Part shown: positions 45,690-56,509 of the stretch, piece after piece | How the letters are laid out: each line of letters opens with the position of its first letter | Position numbering within the stretch: position 1 is the first letter of the stretch | Origin: Liopterus haemorrhoidalis | Lineage: Eukaryota > Arthropoda > Insecta > Coleoptera > Dytiscidae | Assembly (NCBI GenBank): GCA_963971575.1 | Contig: OZ020616.1 | Coordinates: 54,543,201-54,607,200, forward strand | Direction of reading: 5' to 3' | Length of the DNA stretch: 64,000 nt | The notes under the pieces: generated by a model | What the model was told of the DNA's origin: nothing | The model's input: the letters and a program-made list of their open reading frames with translations, nothing else | Database searches by the model: none | Translations under genes and position numbers: made by a program

Positions 45690-46390
45690 GGTTGTGGACT
45701 GCACAATTGTCCTTTATTCGGTTTTATTTTCTGTTGTTTCTTTCCAGTCTATTATATTTGCTCTTTTTAAGTCCTGAGCCGCGTCATCAGTCCAAACAAT
45801 TCTTGGTCTATCCTTTTGGGTTAAAAATCTGATATGAATAATAGCCTATAATCTGCCCTGGATTCACCATAAGGTATATTGCTAATCTCGTGAAAATCTG
45901 TTAAACCATTTTGGCGTAATGCCCGTATAGACAGACAGACAAACTTTCAAAAAAAAATCGCGATGTTCGAGAGATCATCGAATTCTCATGTCCAGCTGAG
46001 AAAATCATATCTGAAAAATATTCTAACCTTTCGGATGAGCTTCGGCAAATGTACCCGGAACACAGAATTAAGCTTGTCTTTCTATCCAGCAGGAATCTAA
46101 CATCATTCCTGCCTACAGATCAGTTTCCAACTCTTTGGTTTGCGAAGTGCTAAAAGCATATTGGTTTAGTTTTTTACACACCTTGAAGACTCACTACGTA
46201 GTGCACTAACCAATCCGCACATCTGGAACGCAGCAGTGTGTATCTTTCCCAGCTGTTATTTGCGTATGGCGAGCTACCTTGTGGTAAGCCTGAAATGCAG
46301 TACATGGCGGTGATTTGCTTAAGACCTAAACCACTACCACTTAATATAATTGATAGACGGATAGGGAGATAGATAGAGTGGTTAACGGCT
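45690..46390. other. No gene recognised; TLC-like GACAGACA phrase
   Basis: 45920-45945 has tagacagacagacaaac after cgtgaaaatctgttaaacc, in the style of the TLC subterminal region but from another family. Confidence 0.35.
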
Positions 46391-46394
46391 AGCG

Positions 46395-46620
46395 CTTTTT
46401 CTCGTTTCCTTTTCGCATGTTGAGCCTAACCAGACAGTCGCCATTTTGGAGAGCTTTCGTCGACCGCATCCTGAATCCATGACCTAACTGGTCGTCCTGG
46501 TTTTCTTCTACGCTTAGGAAACTGCTCCCAGAGCATCTTCTGCTATTCGTCACCTTACATACTCTGGATATGCCCATACCATAATAGTCGTTTGTCCTCT
46601 ATCGTTTGTATGATAGTGTT
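46395..46620 (-). pseudogene. LINE C-terminal fragment
   Basis: Minus strand: KRLLWYGHIQSM, stop, then FPKRRRKPGRPVRSWIQDAV. Same layout as other LINE ends in the window (W-x-G-H-x-x-x-M, then R-R-x-G-R-P-x-x-S-W). Three in-frame stops. Confidence 0.65.
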
Positions 46621-46769
46621 CAACGTTCATAGTTGCTCTTCCGGTACATACATGCTTAAGCTTGGAGGTACTGGAACTCCTCCAAAAGTCCATTTCCACA
46701 GCGTTCCGTCGAGATTTATTTCTTTATGTCCACTGCCTTGTTCGAAACCGTAGCTTCAGATAATTTCAA

Positions 46770-48135
46770 CAATAACCTTGTTGATAAACAATTTTGTCTT
46801 TTTGGTTATACTGTCTTTACACAATATCTGGTTAAATTGTTTAAACACAGGCTTTCTTAGCCCTATTTTAATATTAATGTAATCCATACTGTTCCCTCTA
46901 TTAGATAGGATACGCTAAAATATTTCAATGACTTGCAATATTTGATGATGTCATCATCTATTTTATGGTCTCTTTCCTGCCCGTTGACAACAAAATACTC
47001 AATATTCTGTGAATTTAGGATATTGATATTATTTAACAAAATAATTGTACTAAACTGAGTAAGTTTCAACCAGAAACTTGACGATTAAAACCAATAACTG
47101 TAATATATTTAACGTGATCATTTCCCAAAATATTTCTCAAGTTTTTTTGAACCTACATCTGCTTGACCCTTCTTGATAAAGGTCTAACCCTGACTGTAAA
47201 ATGGCCCTTTGCCTGACAGCTAGAAGCTATATTTACCCAACTCGGAATACAGGTGTTGTTACAGTAAAATTAGAATTGTCTGTTGGATTGATTTAAAATA
47301 ACATTTAGTTAAATCCTAAGTTGGTAAAAATATTACAAATATCAGTAGTAAAATTTAATATATGATGAAGTCCAGACGTAGTCCAAGGTAAGACTAGGTT
47401 ATATTTCAAATCAGTTGTGAACAAGAACTCAATACGAATTTTGCAATCAGTTTAAGAAACAAGTGGAAACAAAAACAGAATTAGAATCAAACAAATTATT
47501 TATTATATATGACATTTATTGCTTTATATTTATTTGTTTTTCTATTATTCATGATAAAATCATTTCATTTGAATGTGGATAATTGTTTAATAATGTAACT
47601 ATTGAATAATTTAAAACATGTCGCAATAAATAAAACTTTCAAATAAACTACCATATAGACAGGCAAATGCAATTATTTCAAAATTGTCATGAATCTATTA
47701 AAATACAGTTTCAATTATCGACATTTAAAATTACTTAAAATTAAAATGCAGTTTTAAACAACTATATAATAGCCAAGGGGGGTAAATTAAATTACACAAA
47801 AAATAATTAATTGAAATAAATAATACAAGAGTGTTTTAAAATTAAAATTTACAGTGAGCAAATAGCCGTAGATGATGTACGCCAAAAAATGTAACTAAAT
47901 AAAACGATAAAACAATACAATATATAAGATTATTATACAGGTCGTAAAGGATGAAATTTGTAGTTAATAATATTGCCAACTTTAACAACTTATTATTTGA
48001 CATTGCCTTAATATTTTACTGTTTTTTTTTTTGTTTATTTCTGTTTTTTTTTTTGTTTGAAAGTTAGACATCTCACCTGTTTAAAGAAATTATTGTATGC
48101 TCTAAAAAATATCAAAAACTTTTTTTTTTAATTAA
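46770..48135. other. No gene recognised
   Basis: Strongly AT-rich. The T runs just before 48060 precede the mariner remnant. Confidence 0.4.
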
Positions 48136-48145
48136 TTTTGTTAAA

Positions 48146-48960
48146 ATGGAACGGTCGGAAATTCGCACTATTATGAAGTATGAGTTCTTTCGTGGAACTA
48201 CGGCATCGCAGACCGCGCGAAACATTAATAGTGTATTTGAATTTAGTGTTACGACACAGCAGACAATATTAAATTGGTTCGCCAAATTTCGTACACGTAA
48301 CTTAGAAACCAAACAAAAAAAAAACTGACTCATCGATCACAGCAGAAATATACTGTAACCAACTGGACGAAATGATACAAAAACTTAAAGAAAAACAGCC
48401 TAGATTGGTCAACAGATCGACTCCTATCTTATTGCATGATAACGCTAGACAACACACTGCACAAATGACTGTGGCAAAACTACAGGAATTGGAGTTGGAA
48501 CTTCTTTATCATCCTCCATACTCACCAGACATAGCCCCCACTGATTACCACTTCTTCAGGCAAATTTCGTACAGGTAACATAAAGACAAAAAAAAAACAA
48601 AACATGGTTCATCGATCACAGCAGAAATATACTGCAATCAACTGGACGAAATGATGCAAAAACTTAAATAAAAACAGCCTAGATTGGTCAACAGATCGAC
48701 TCCTATCTTAATGCATGATAACGCTAGACCACACACTGCAGAAATGACTGTGGCAAAACTACAGGAATTGGAGTTGGAACTTCTTCATCTTTCTCCATAC
48801 TCACCAGACCTAGCTCCCACTGACTACCACTTCTTTCGCAATTTAATAGGAAAACAGTTTAATTCCGACAATGCTGTAAAACTGGCCTTCCAGGAATTCA
48901 TTAACTCTCATCTCCCAAGGTTTTATATCACCGGCCTGAACAACCTGCCGCTAAAATTAT
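48146..48960 (+). pseudogene. mariner transposase remnant with an internal tandem duplication
   Basis: Starts at ATG 48146: MERSEIRTIMKYEFFRGTTA (first helix-turn-helix of mariner), TTQQTILNWFAKFRTRN, stop. A deletion then joins to LLHDNARQHTAQMTVAKL (second aspartate, HDNARxH) and YSPDIAPTDYHFF (third aspartate). A direct repeat of about 278 bp follows: 48282-48559 and 48560-48838 are nearly the same, so HDNAR...YSPD...DYHFF occurs twice. The second copy runs on into NLIGKQFNSDNAVKLAFQEF. The first catalytic aspartate region is absent, so it cannot be active. Confidence 0.82.
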
Positions 48961-49604
48961 CAATAATTTTAGCTCCTACTTTCTTTCTTTCTTGTTTTGA
49001 TCTAACACGTTTCTCAAACTTTTTCTTGTGGCACTTTAAAATATGTACTATCTGTTCGAAGACCCAGCTTGTTAATCACAAATATCAATTAAAGTAAAAT
49101 TTATCTGATATTATCGCTTGACTTTATTGTACGTAAATTAGTAAATTTGTAATAAAACCTGGTTTTTATGAGCAATTATTTCTGCAGGCAATAGTTTTAG
49201 AACGATAAAACTGATTGGGCAATAAAAGTGCAATAGAAGGTGACAATAAAGAACTGTTTATTTGCTAAAAAAGACATATCGAAGGATATCAATGCAATAT
49301 TGTTCTTTGCAACTGTAACAGTTTGTATAAAATACAGTTATGTTCACGAATGAAGCGATAAAGTTTTAAAACTGTGGTGTAACTTAAGGAAACTAATTTG
49401 GACCTCTATGCTTAAGTATTTATACTATAGGTGGGTAAACATAGAAGTACACAGATCTACTTTTAACTTTTTAATCTCTTCGTGAGCTACTGAAAAAACT
49501 ACATTCCGATTTATACCTTTTGGTTAAAATCTACTTATTATTTACATACAGCTTAATTTCATTATTTGAAATATTTATTCTAATTCTTGTTGAATCTTCG
49601 TCTC

Positions 49605-49835
49605 AGAGCTTTTCTTCTTTCTAAGACGTTCTACATCCTTGCCCTGACGCACGCAAAAGGCGCGTAGTGTGCTCTTGTTCCTTCTTTAAATTTCATTTCT
49701 TCACATTTTTTCAGTATATGCTCCAAGATCTCTCTTTCCTCTCCACACATCCAGCACATTCTTTGTTCATCCGTTCTCCAGTAAGCATTTTCTCTTTCTT
49801 CATTTTCGCACCTAAATCTAGTTATTACTTTCTTT
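49605..49835 (-). pseudogene. LINE C-terminal fragment with CWMCGEE zinc motif
   Basis: Minus strand: KKKVITRFRCENEERENAYW, RMCWMCGEEREILEHILKKC. The C-x-x-C-G-x-x-x-E-x-x-x-H-I-x-x-x-C motif is a LINE polyprotein ending. One stop downstream. Confidence 0.65.
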
Positions 49836-50673
49836 TTTAATCCATTACTTTGGATTTTGAGGTACTCGGGTATTTGATGATATATTTTACATATACAGTG
49901 ATTTTCCTAGTGTAAGCAGTGCTGAATCTTCTTCATATTAAAGATCATTTTCTTTGAAATGTATGGTTTTAATGTTGTTAATAGCCAAAAGTTTTTTACT
50001 TCTTTGTAAAAAAATTGTATTATTTTTAGGGTTTTGTAGGTATGACCAAAAAAACCTTATACCGTCATTTTGCCGTCTGTCTGTGCGGTAAAAATTGTAA
50101 CCAAACGGCTAAACCTAGAGAGTTGAAATTTGGCATGCTTATACAACTCTTTGAGCCGCACATAAGAATAATACTAAAACATCTAAAAAACATATCCCCT
50201 GCAAATATAAACAAATATGTGCTCATTGATATATTTTTTTTGAAAAGTATTTTTTTCTTCAATCGGATTATAATGCTAACATTACATTGTTCAATACATT
50301 CGGTAGAAATGATACATTTTTTTACTAGTAACAAAATGTGAACATTTTTATACTAGTAAATAGTTCATATAGTTATCAACAGATGACACTGATGGCAGCA
50401 GTCGCCATAAACAAAACATCTGTCAATTTAATATGCTTGTAGCGTGGTTTGTAGTGAATTCAAAAGTTAGTTACGTTATTAGTGAGTTACTTTATTATTA
50501 TTTTGTGATCAATCTGTGACTAGTTACAAAATGCACAATATAAAGATCAAAAATTAAAAAATGTCTCAACCAATTCAATGTACACCGCCGGAATTAGCAG
50601 CAATAGCATCTGAAACTATAAAGTCATAAGTATTTATGGTTGCAAATTTTTAATACCTACGCTTGAAGAAAAA

Positions 50674-50814
50674 ATAGTATATGTCACTCGGAGTAGAACG
50701 CCTTTTTTGTGCTTCGCTCAATATGTAAGCCTCGGCTGCGCCTCGGCAGCAACATTTGAGCTCAGCACAAAAATGAGCGCGTTCTACTCCTAGTAACATA
50801 ATATACTATTTTTA
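50674..50814. mobile_element. Hairpin MITE inside TLC copy G
   Basis: aatagtatatgtcactcggag...agaacgc is inverted at the right (gcgttctactcctagtaac...atatactatt). The core has cctcggctgcgcctcgg. Confidence 0.6.
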
Positions 50815-51296
50815 AATTCTGGTTTGAACCGGCATATTACAACAGGAATTTTTGATCTGAATATGTTTTCGGAAAATAACGCAATTTTGTGTTTTTGATT
50901 GACGATGCACAAAAATTATAGTTATGTAACACATTATACTAGAAGGCGTATCCTGGTCTAGTGGTTAGCTTGTTCGTTTGCTACGCAGCAAACTAGGGTT
51001 CGCTCCCGGGCAGAGGAGACAATTTTATTTTTTGTTTTTTCCATTTTTATTTTGTTAAAATTCTATTTATATTTTTGCAAATGTTGCATTTAATTTTTAA
51101 GAGCGTAAATTTAATAACCAGTTGGAATTGTTGGAATTATATTTTCATTCTATGTGGCATATATACGAAACCAGAGAGGCGGAGCATATGACTTAAAACA
51201 ACCAATGGAAGCCACAGGCGCAATTTTCAAAATCGTAATGAACATTGCTATATAAAAAAATACTGAACATATTTAGAAACCTAAATAATAGTACTA

Positions 51297-51478
51297 AAGT
51301 CTGTTTGTTTGCTTTAGACGGAACTAGATTTTCAATTCTAGTTACTTGTACCGATTGATTGAAGCTTTTGATCATTTTGTTCAGGAAAAACCAACTTCAA
51401 TATACATAAAAATAGCTAATGATAACTTACAAAAATGAAAATTCCGGTTAGTTTCGCTTAATCATTTGGAATAGACTG
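51297..51478. mobile_element. Short relative of the 30.0-kb TA MITE
   Basis: aagtctgttt...gacggaactag at left and tagtttcgctt...tggaatagactg at right, flanked by TA. It sits in TLC copy G at a point where other copies read on without it. Confidence 0.75.
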
Positions 51479-51699
51479 TAGGTATTCGAATTAAAATTAT
51501 CAAAAAAATATGTTAATAGAAAATTTGTTTTTAAAGCTTTTAGATTAACAAAAATAAATTATTTTTAAAATATCGTTCATTTTGCCGTGATTACTACAAA
51601 GCAAAATTTGTCCTACACACTCAGCATGCCGCCTTCACTTATTATATACCTGTGAAACACTGAAATGTGTGAAAATTCACACCACATCAATGTTTTCGT

Positions 51700-52200
51700 T
51701 TCTCGTAGTTTTCTAGAGGTAAATTTTATTATCCTCGATAAACATCCCTATATTTCATTCATAAAAATAAAGAACTAATAAGATAAAGTTGTGATGGACG
51801 CGGGCTCATCTGAAAATGGCGTCAGTGGATCCAGGTGTTTCTCTTAGAACGAGGATATATTAAACAAACAGTCACGTCTGAGGACACGTGCAACGTGAAC
51901 GCTGACAGAACCAAAGAACCAATGGTGCACCTGCTCAATTCTTCTCTCACATATCTGAATTATAACCTGCCATCAACGACACTTCATTGGATTGCTTCCG
52001 GGAAAGAGGGGACTGTTCAACAGAGTAGAAATTGTAAATATTTGGAGGTCGATTTATTCACCCTAAAATACTCAGTATACTGTTTTTATTTACTTTTCGA
52101 ATTTATATCTTTCCAGATTTATATCGGAATTATTTTAGGTGATATAATTTTTAGGTCAACATCTGTATACAGGGTACGCCGTAGGATTTATATTTCTTTG
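51700..52200. other. Unassigned segment of mixed composition
   Basis: 51790-52040 is less AT-rich than its surroundings with an open plus frame (133 codons in all). No family recognised; the C-terminal half of the frame is AT-rich chance sequence. Confidence 0.3.
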
Positions 52201-52204
52201 GATT

Positions 52205-52358
52205 TTTTCTTTAAGTTTTATGGTCTTTGCAACTAAGACAATTAGCCAGAACAATTCTAATTTTTTTTGTAATGAAAATTCCATGCCTGGACAGGATTCG
52301 AATCCGAGATCTTTGCAACGCAAGGCACGTGTGTTACCACTACGCTACACCAGTCGGC
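52205..52358 (-). repeat. tRNA-derived SINE family S1, copy 2
   Basis: Minus strand: gccgactggtg, GCGTAGTGGTAACACACG (A-box), CGGATTCGAATCCTG (B-box), then the same body as the 23.6-kb copy (ggaattttcatta...attagaattgttctggctaa). Confidence 0.82.
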
Positions 52359-53250
52359 TTCTTTGGAATTCAATTTCGTATTAAAGACAATACGTCACGA
52401 CAAAAACCTTATTTTCTTCCTCAAATTTTACAATTTTTGTTTGTTTTGTATATAACCAATTTAAGGGTGGCAAGTCTAAATTAAAATCACTCTCACATAT
52501 ATATATTTTTTTTAATATGGTCATTTTCTGTCGATTTTTTTTTTACTTTATTTAAAAACGGTAAACCGTAGCTTGAAATGGAGATTAATTTTGATATCTA
52601 TGAATCAAATACATAAGTATACACATTTTGAAGTAAATCAGAGAGAAAAAATTTCAACTCAAAAATCAAAAAATATTTTACCCGTAGTACCCCTTACGAG
52701 TACTCCTAAAGATTTTTTCGATTACTAACCATTTTCAAAGATTTTGTAAAATTTTGTAAAAGTTGAATTATTAAAGCCCCAATTTTTTTCTAGACAATAT
52801 ACGAAAATTTTAAAAATTCAAACAGCATTTCTTTATATTTTATTGTTCTAAAGTTAGGATATTTTGGAATTTCAAAAAAATAAAATGACTAATTAAAAAT
52901 TTCGCTATTCTTTTTTTAGAGTTGTTCATAATGAGTCCTGGAACCCATTAGGACCTCAGGGTTTCAAAAATTTCAACCACGGTTTCTATCTCCTGTAGAT
53001 TTTGAGATACGGTCTTTTTGAAAATGAAATATTTAAAATTTTTCAAAAATACACTGTTCAATAAGGTGAAGAGGGGCCTTATTTTTTTTTATCTAGGTAG
53101 CTCTTTTTATCTAATAGCAAACCGCAGCTCTCTCTATTTTATTGCTCTTATGTTAAGATTGTTTTAATTTGCAAAAAAAAAAAAATGTAAAATGAAAAAT
53201 TTAAAAAAAAATGTTTTTACATATTATAAACAGCCCACAAGTTTATAATA

Positions 53251-54166
53251 CAAGGTGTCTCAAAAGAAATTTTATATTTATTTAGCTTACTGCGTGAACG
53301 CAACGTATCCGAGGGGCGCGGGGGTTATGTCAATCGGTAGCCTGGCTCTTGGGAATTCAATCGCTATGGAGCGTTTCTCGGGAGCAGACCGCGCGTTATG
53401 GGTGCGAGAGTTTTACAAAAACGGTGATTCGGCGACTGTAACGCGTAGAAAATTTTGTAGTATTCGAGGTTTTCGCCACTTAAATGATGCGCCGAGCATT
53501 CCTCTCAATCGACATTGGTTTAAAAAGTTTGAAGAGACTGGTACAACGCTGGATAAATCAAAATCCGGGCGACCTAGGTCATCAAGAACGGTAGAAAACG
53601 TGGAGAATGTTAATCAGTCTGTTCGTGACGACCCGAACCTTTCAATTCGGAAGCGCGCAAGTGCTTTAAATGTGCATAGATCATCATTACATCGCATTAT
53701 GCACAAAGACCTAAAGCTGCACCCATACAAAATTCAATTGGTGCAAGAATTAAAGCCCCAAGATGCCAGTCAGAGGCTCAATTCTCAGGCAAATTGATCT
53801 CCCGGAGAGGTGACATAAATTGGCCTCCACGCAGTCCAGATTTAACCCCTATGGACTTTTTCCTATGGGGTTATCTTAAATCTAAAGTTTACGCCAATAA
53901 ACCGACTTCACTGGCGCATTTGAAAGAAAATATCCGTCACGAAATGGCAGCCATCCCTGAGTCCACCTGCCGAGACGTCATAAGTAATTTTACTGTTCGA
54001 TTAAATGAGTGCCGAGAACGCGAGGGTCTACATTTAGACGATATTATTTTTAAGAAATAAATCCCCAAAAAGTGTATTTTAATAATTAATAAACATTTTT
54101 TCTATATACGGCTTACTTTTTTTTTAATCGATCCACTAAATATAAAATTTCTTTTGAGACACCTTG
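53251..54166 (+). mobile_element. Tc1/mariner-type transposon, 916 bp, perfect 30-bp TIRs
   Basis: CAAGGTGTCTCAAAAGAAAT starts a 30-bp end that is exactly inverted at 54137-54166. TA on both sides (53249-53250, 54167-54168). The transposase is internally deleted, but the perfect ends mean that a related active enzyme could still have moved it recently. Confidence 0.92.
53366..54060 (+). pseudogene. Internally deleted transposase of the 916-bp transposon
   Basis: ATG at 53366: MERFSGADRALWVREFYKNG (helix-turn-helix start), KKFEETGTTLDKSKSGRPRS (linker), then a second helix-turn-helix ending HRIMHKDLKLHPYKIQLVQE, followed by QRLNSQAN and stop at 53797. The frame shifts and resumes with ISRRGDINWPPRSPDLTPMD, the third catalytic aspartate block, then FFLWGYLKSKVYANKP and a tail to TAA at 54060. 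The middle with the first two catalytic residues is deleted. IS630/Tc1/mariner superfamily; the WPPRSPDLTP-DFFLWGY wording is related to that of the 2.9-kb transposase. The upstream GTG extension at 53255 lies in the TIR and is not a real start. Confidence 0.85.
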
Positions 54167-54729
54167 TATATCCCCAGGCCCTTAAGGACATCGGGTTTTC
54201 AAAAATTCCAAACGTAGGTCCTTATCTCATGTAGTTACGGTTGTAGAAATGTAGAGAAAACGATGTTATTTAAGGAGGGCCCTATTTTTTTATCTACGTA
54301 GAAAAAAGTACATTGATTTCAAAGTTTTAAACCGCAGGTCTTTATATTTTATTGTTTTTAAGTTTTTTTTTTTTAATTTTTTTAAATTAAAAAAAATCAA
54401 AAATTTCACATTTTTTTTGGGGCTGCTTTATAATATGTCCTCAGGCTCTTTAGGAACTCGGGTTTCCAAAAATTCCAACCGCAGTTCCCTATCTCATGTT
54501 GTTACGGATGTATAGATACGGTCTTTCGAAAACGAAATATTTACAAATTTTCAAAATTACCCGTATCAAAAAGGCGTTAACTCAAGAGAGTTTGGATTTA
54601 GGAAATAAAAACCGTAGATTTTTATCTCTAATCCTTCAACAACAGAATCATCTCGCGAAAATTTGGCTGATCACACGTGACCTTTTAATAAGCAAAACCG
54701 TAAATATCTTATTCACAGAAATTTAAAAT

Positions 54730-55365
54730 ATCCTATCCACTTTAATTTTATTTTGATGTTATTAACAACGTTTTTTATTAGAATTTCTGGTGTATTAAAC
54801 GTTAAAGTCCATTAATCTAAATCTAAACAATGTTAGTATTAGAAAGACTTATATTTTCCCGTATTTGAAGTCGATATCATTTCGTTTGGTCCGTTGCCAA
54901 ATAATCATAGCGGAAATCGAAAATCCTAAGTTATTTCACGCGGGGCTATGATGGTTGGAAGTGCTAAAGGGAATTGATAGCACGATATTGCAACAGTGGA
55001 GAGTGAAGGATGGTTCAGTTTTCTGGATGAGGGCCTTCTGCCCGGCCAACTCTTCCGACTGATATAATTAAATCTGACGCTATAAAAACGTTATATTTCA
55101 TTTAAATGAAATGGATTAGATTATGGAATTAAAACTGACAGATACAATAAACGACTGTTCTCACTTAAAACGATTGATGCTCGTTTTAATGTTTCAATTA
55201 ACTTTTAAATATTTTCTGTTTAATAGAGTCATAAAATCAACAATGATGATAATATTATTAGCATATTTAAAAGAATTTTGCTTAATCTTTCTTAATAGCT
55301 CTGACGCTATTTTACTCTCACCATTTTCATTTACGCTGTCTCCTGTCGAAGGTTGGCATTTTTTA
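54730..55365. other. No gene recognised
   Basis: No family match. Confidence 0.4.
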
Positions 55366-55372
55366 TAGATAT

Positions 55373-55790
55373 TGTCACGGGGTGAATTCAAGAACGGAAT
55401 CTTTTCTACAAAATTTATTATATAATATTAATTTACATCAGAATACAATTATTTGTCAGAATGGCTGCTGGTGTTGTCCTCTGGTCCTTGGGCAGCGTGC
55501 TCAAAAGAATGACTAACCACGACTCTATTCCCTAAGACCATTTTATAACTGTTAACCAGGATACTATGACGTCAGTTCCTCAATTGTTTTGGAAACATTA
55601 TTCATTAGCATAATTGTTGGCAGCAATTGAAGACCATAGTCATCACAATTGAATAATGTTTATCAACACATTAGAATGCAGTTCAAAACTTATGTTGACA
55701 AACACGCAACACTCTGCACATCCTTTATTCCCAATATTTTTTGTCAGCAATCTTGACCTACACGGCTTAAAGGCCGTTCAAGGAATATTG
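55373..55790 (+). mobile_element. Possible solo LTR-like sequence
   Basis: Begins TGTCACGGGGTGAATTC after gatat, and gatat recurs at 55791 after ggaatattgt. The start resembles the LTR-like copies at 59.9 and 60.6 kb, but the right end does not finish in CA, so this is weak. Confidence 0.35.
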
Positions 55791-55799
55791 TGATATTGA

Positions 55800-56425
55800 A
55801 TACAGAAATTGTAAATGCTGTTTAGGAACCATCTCCAAGACTGACTCCAAGATGATTTTGCCCAAAAATTTTGAAAAATTAATTTTTATTTATTTTTTTG
55901 TGTTTTTTGACAGAAAAAAAGGGAGCGCTAATGTACAAATGTGCCAAGTGCGTGCCCCCTTGAGTCTAAATCTTGAGTCCAAGTATCCTGGAACCAAATA
56001 CCCAACATTAATAAATATCAATATACGAGAAAAAATCAGCTGTGGCCACCACAGGACCGACCGCCAACATAAAGTACTTGTATAAAATACATTCTAGCAG
56101 CAGAGTAGAAATAACTTGGCCTAATATTTTCTAACAGAGATATTATTACCATGGAAACGTTACATATAAGTATGAAAAAATCGAGAGAAAAATCGTCTCA
56201 AATAAAAGTTATTAGTTATTGCATTTATAGCAACTTTTGTTAAATAAATTTTTTCGAAATATTTTTTCTGTTGATAAATATTCGCAAAAATCTTAATATC
56301 GACACGAGTAAACTTCCATTTCTAGTCAACCGATTTTTACCAAAAGTTAATTAACTCGTGCCATTGATGTCAAAAGCTTAAATATGCAGTTTCATAAAAA
56401 TCCTTTCAGCCAAATTTGCTCTGCA
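55800..56425. other. No gene recognised
   Basis: No family match. Confidence 0.4.
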
Positions 56426-56427
56426 CG

Positions 56428-56459
56428 GTACACAGACAGACAGACGGACGGAAGGACAG

Positions 56460-56493
<34 letters not shown>

Positions 56494-56502
56494 CGACAGA
56501 CA
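56428..56502. repeat. GACA/GACG microsatellite in a transposon-like setting
   Basis: acagacagacggacgg units with scattered changes, preceded by agccaaatttgctctgcacgg. The placement resembles the TLC TCTG tract but the flanks differ. Confidence 0.75.
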
Positions 56503-56509
56503 TCATGCT

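Larger units (their letters stand above)
50028..51690 (+). mobile_element. TLC element copy G, twice interrupted
   Basis: Left part 50028-50230; unrelated DNA 50235-50815; main body 50816-51690 with a TA MITE inside (51297-51478). The tRNA-like cassette at about 50945-51020 is well formed: TGGTCTAGTGGTTAGC, an anticodon-like hairpin gtttgct/agcaaac, and GGGTTCGCTCCCGG. The right end holds both part of the type-1 text and the type-2 block. Confidence 0.78.
52500..54720. repeat. Degenerate AT-rich interspersed repeat, copy 3 (reversed), split by a transposon
   Basis: Shows the inverse of the phrases in copies 1 and 2 (accccttacgagtactcc, aattccaaacgtaggtccttatctca, aaccgcaggtctttat). The 53251-54166 element interrupts it. 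Confidence 0.65.

Noticed and set aside
50560..50628. MSQPIQCTPPELAAIASETI frame, reminiscent of the start of insect Crypton-like recombinases
   Set aside because: Only 22 codons before a stop and no recombinase core follows; similarity is from memory and too short.
51835..52236. 133-codon plus-strand frame
   Set aside because: No family match; the last half is AT-rich and runs into a reversed SINE. Could still be a non-coding exon, but nothing supports it.
53255..53365. Upstream extension of the transposase from GTG
   Set aside because: Begins inside the terminal inverted repeat; ATG at 53366 starts the known helix-turn-helix text.
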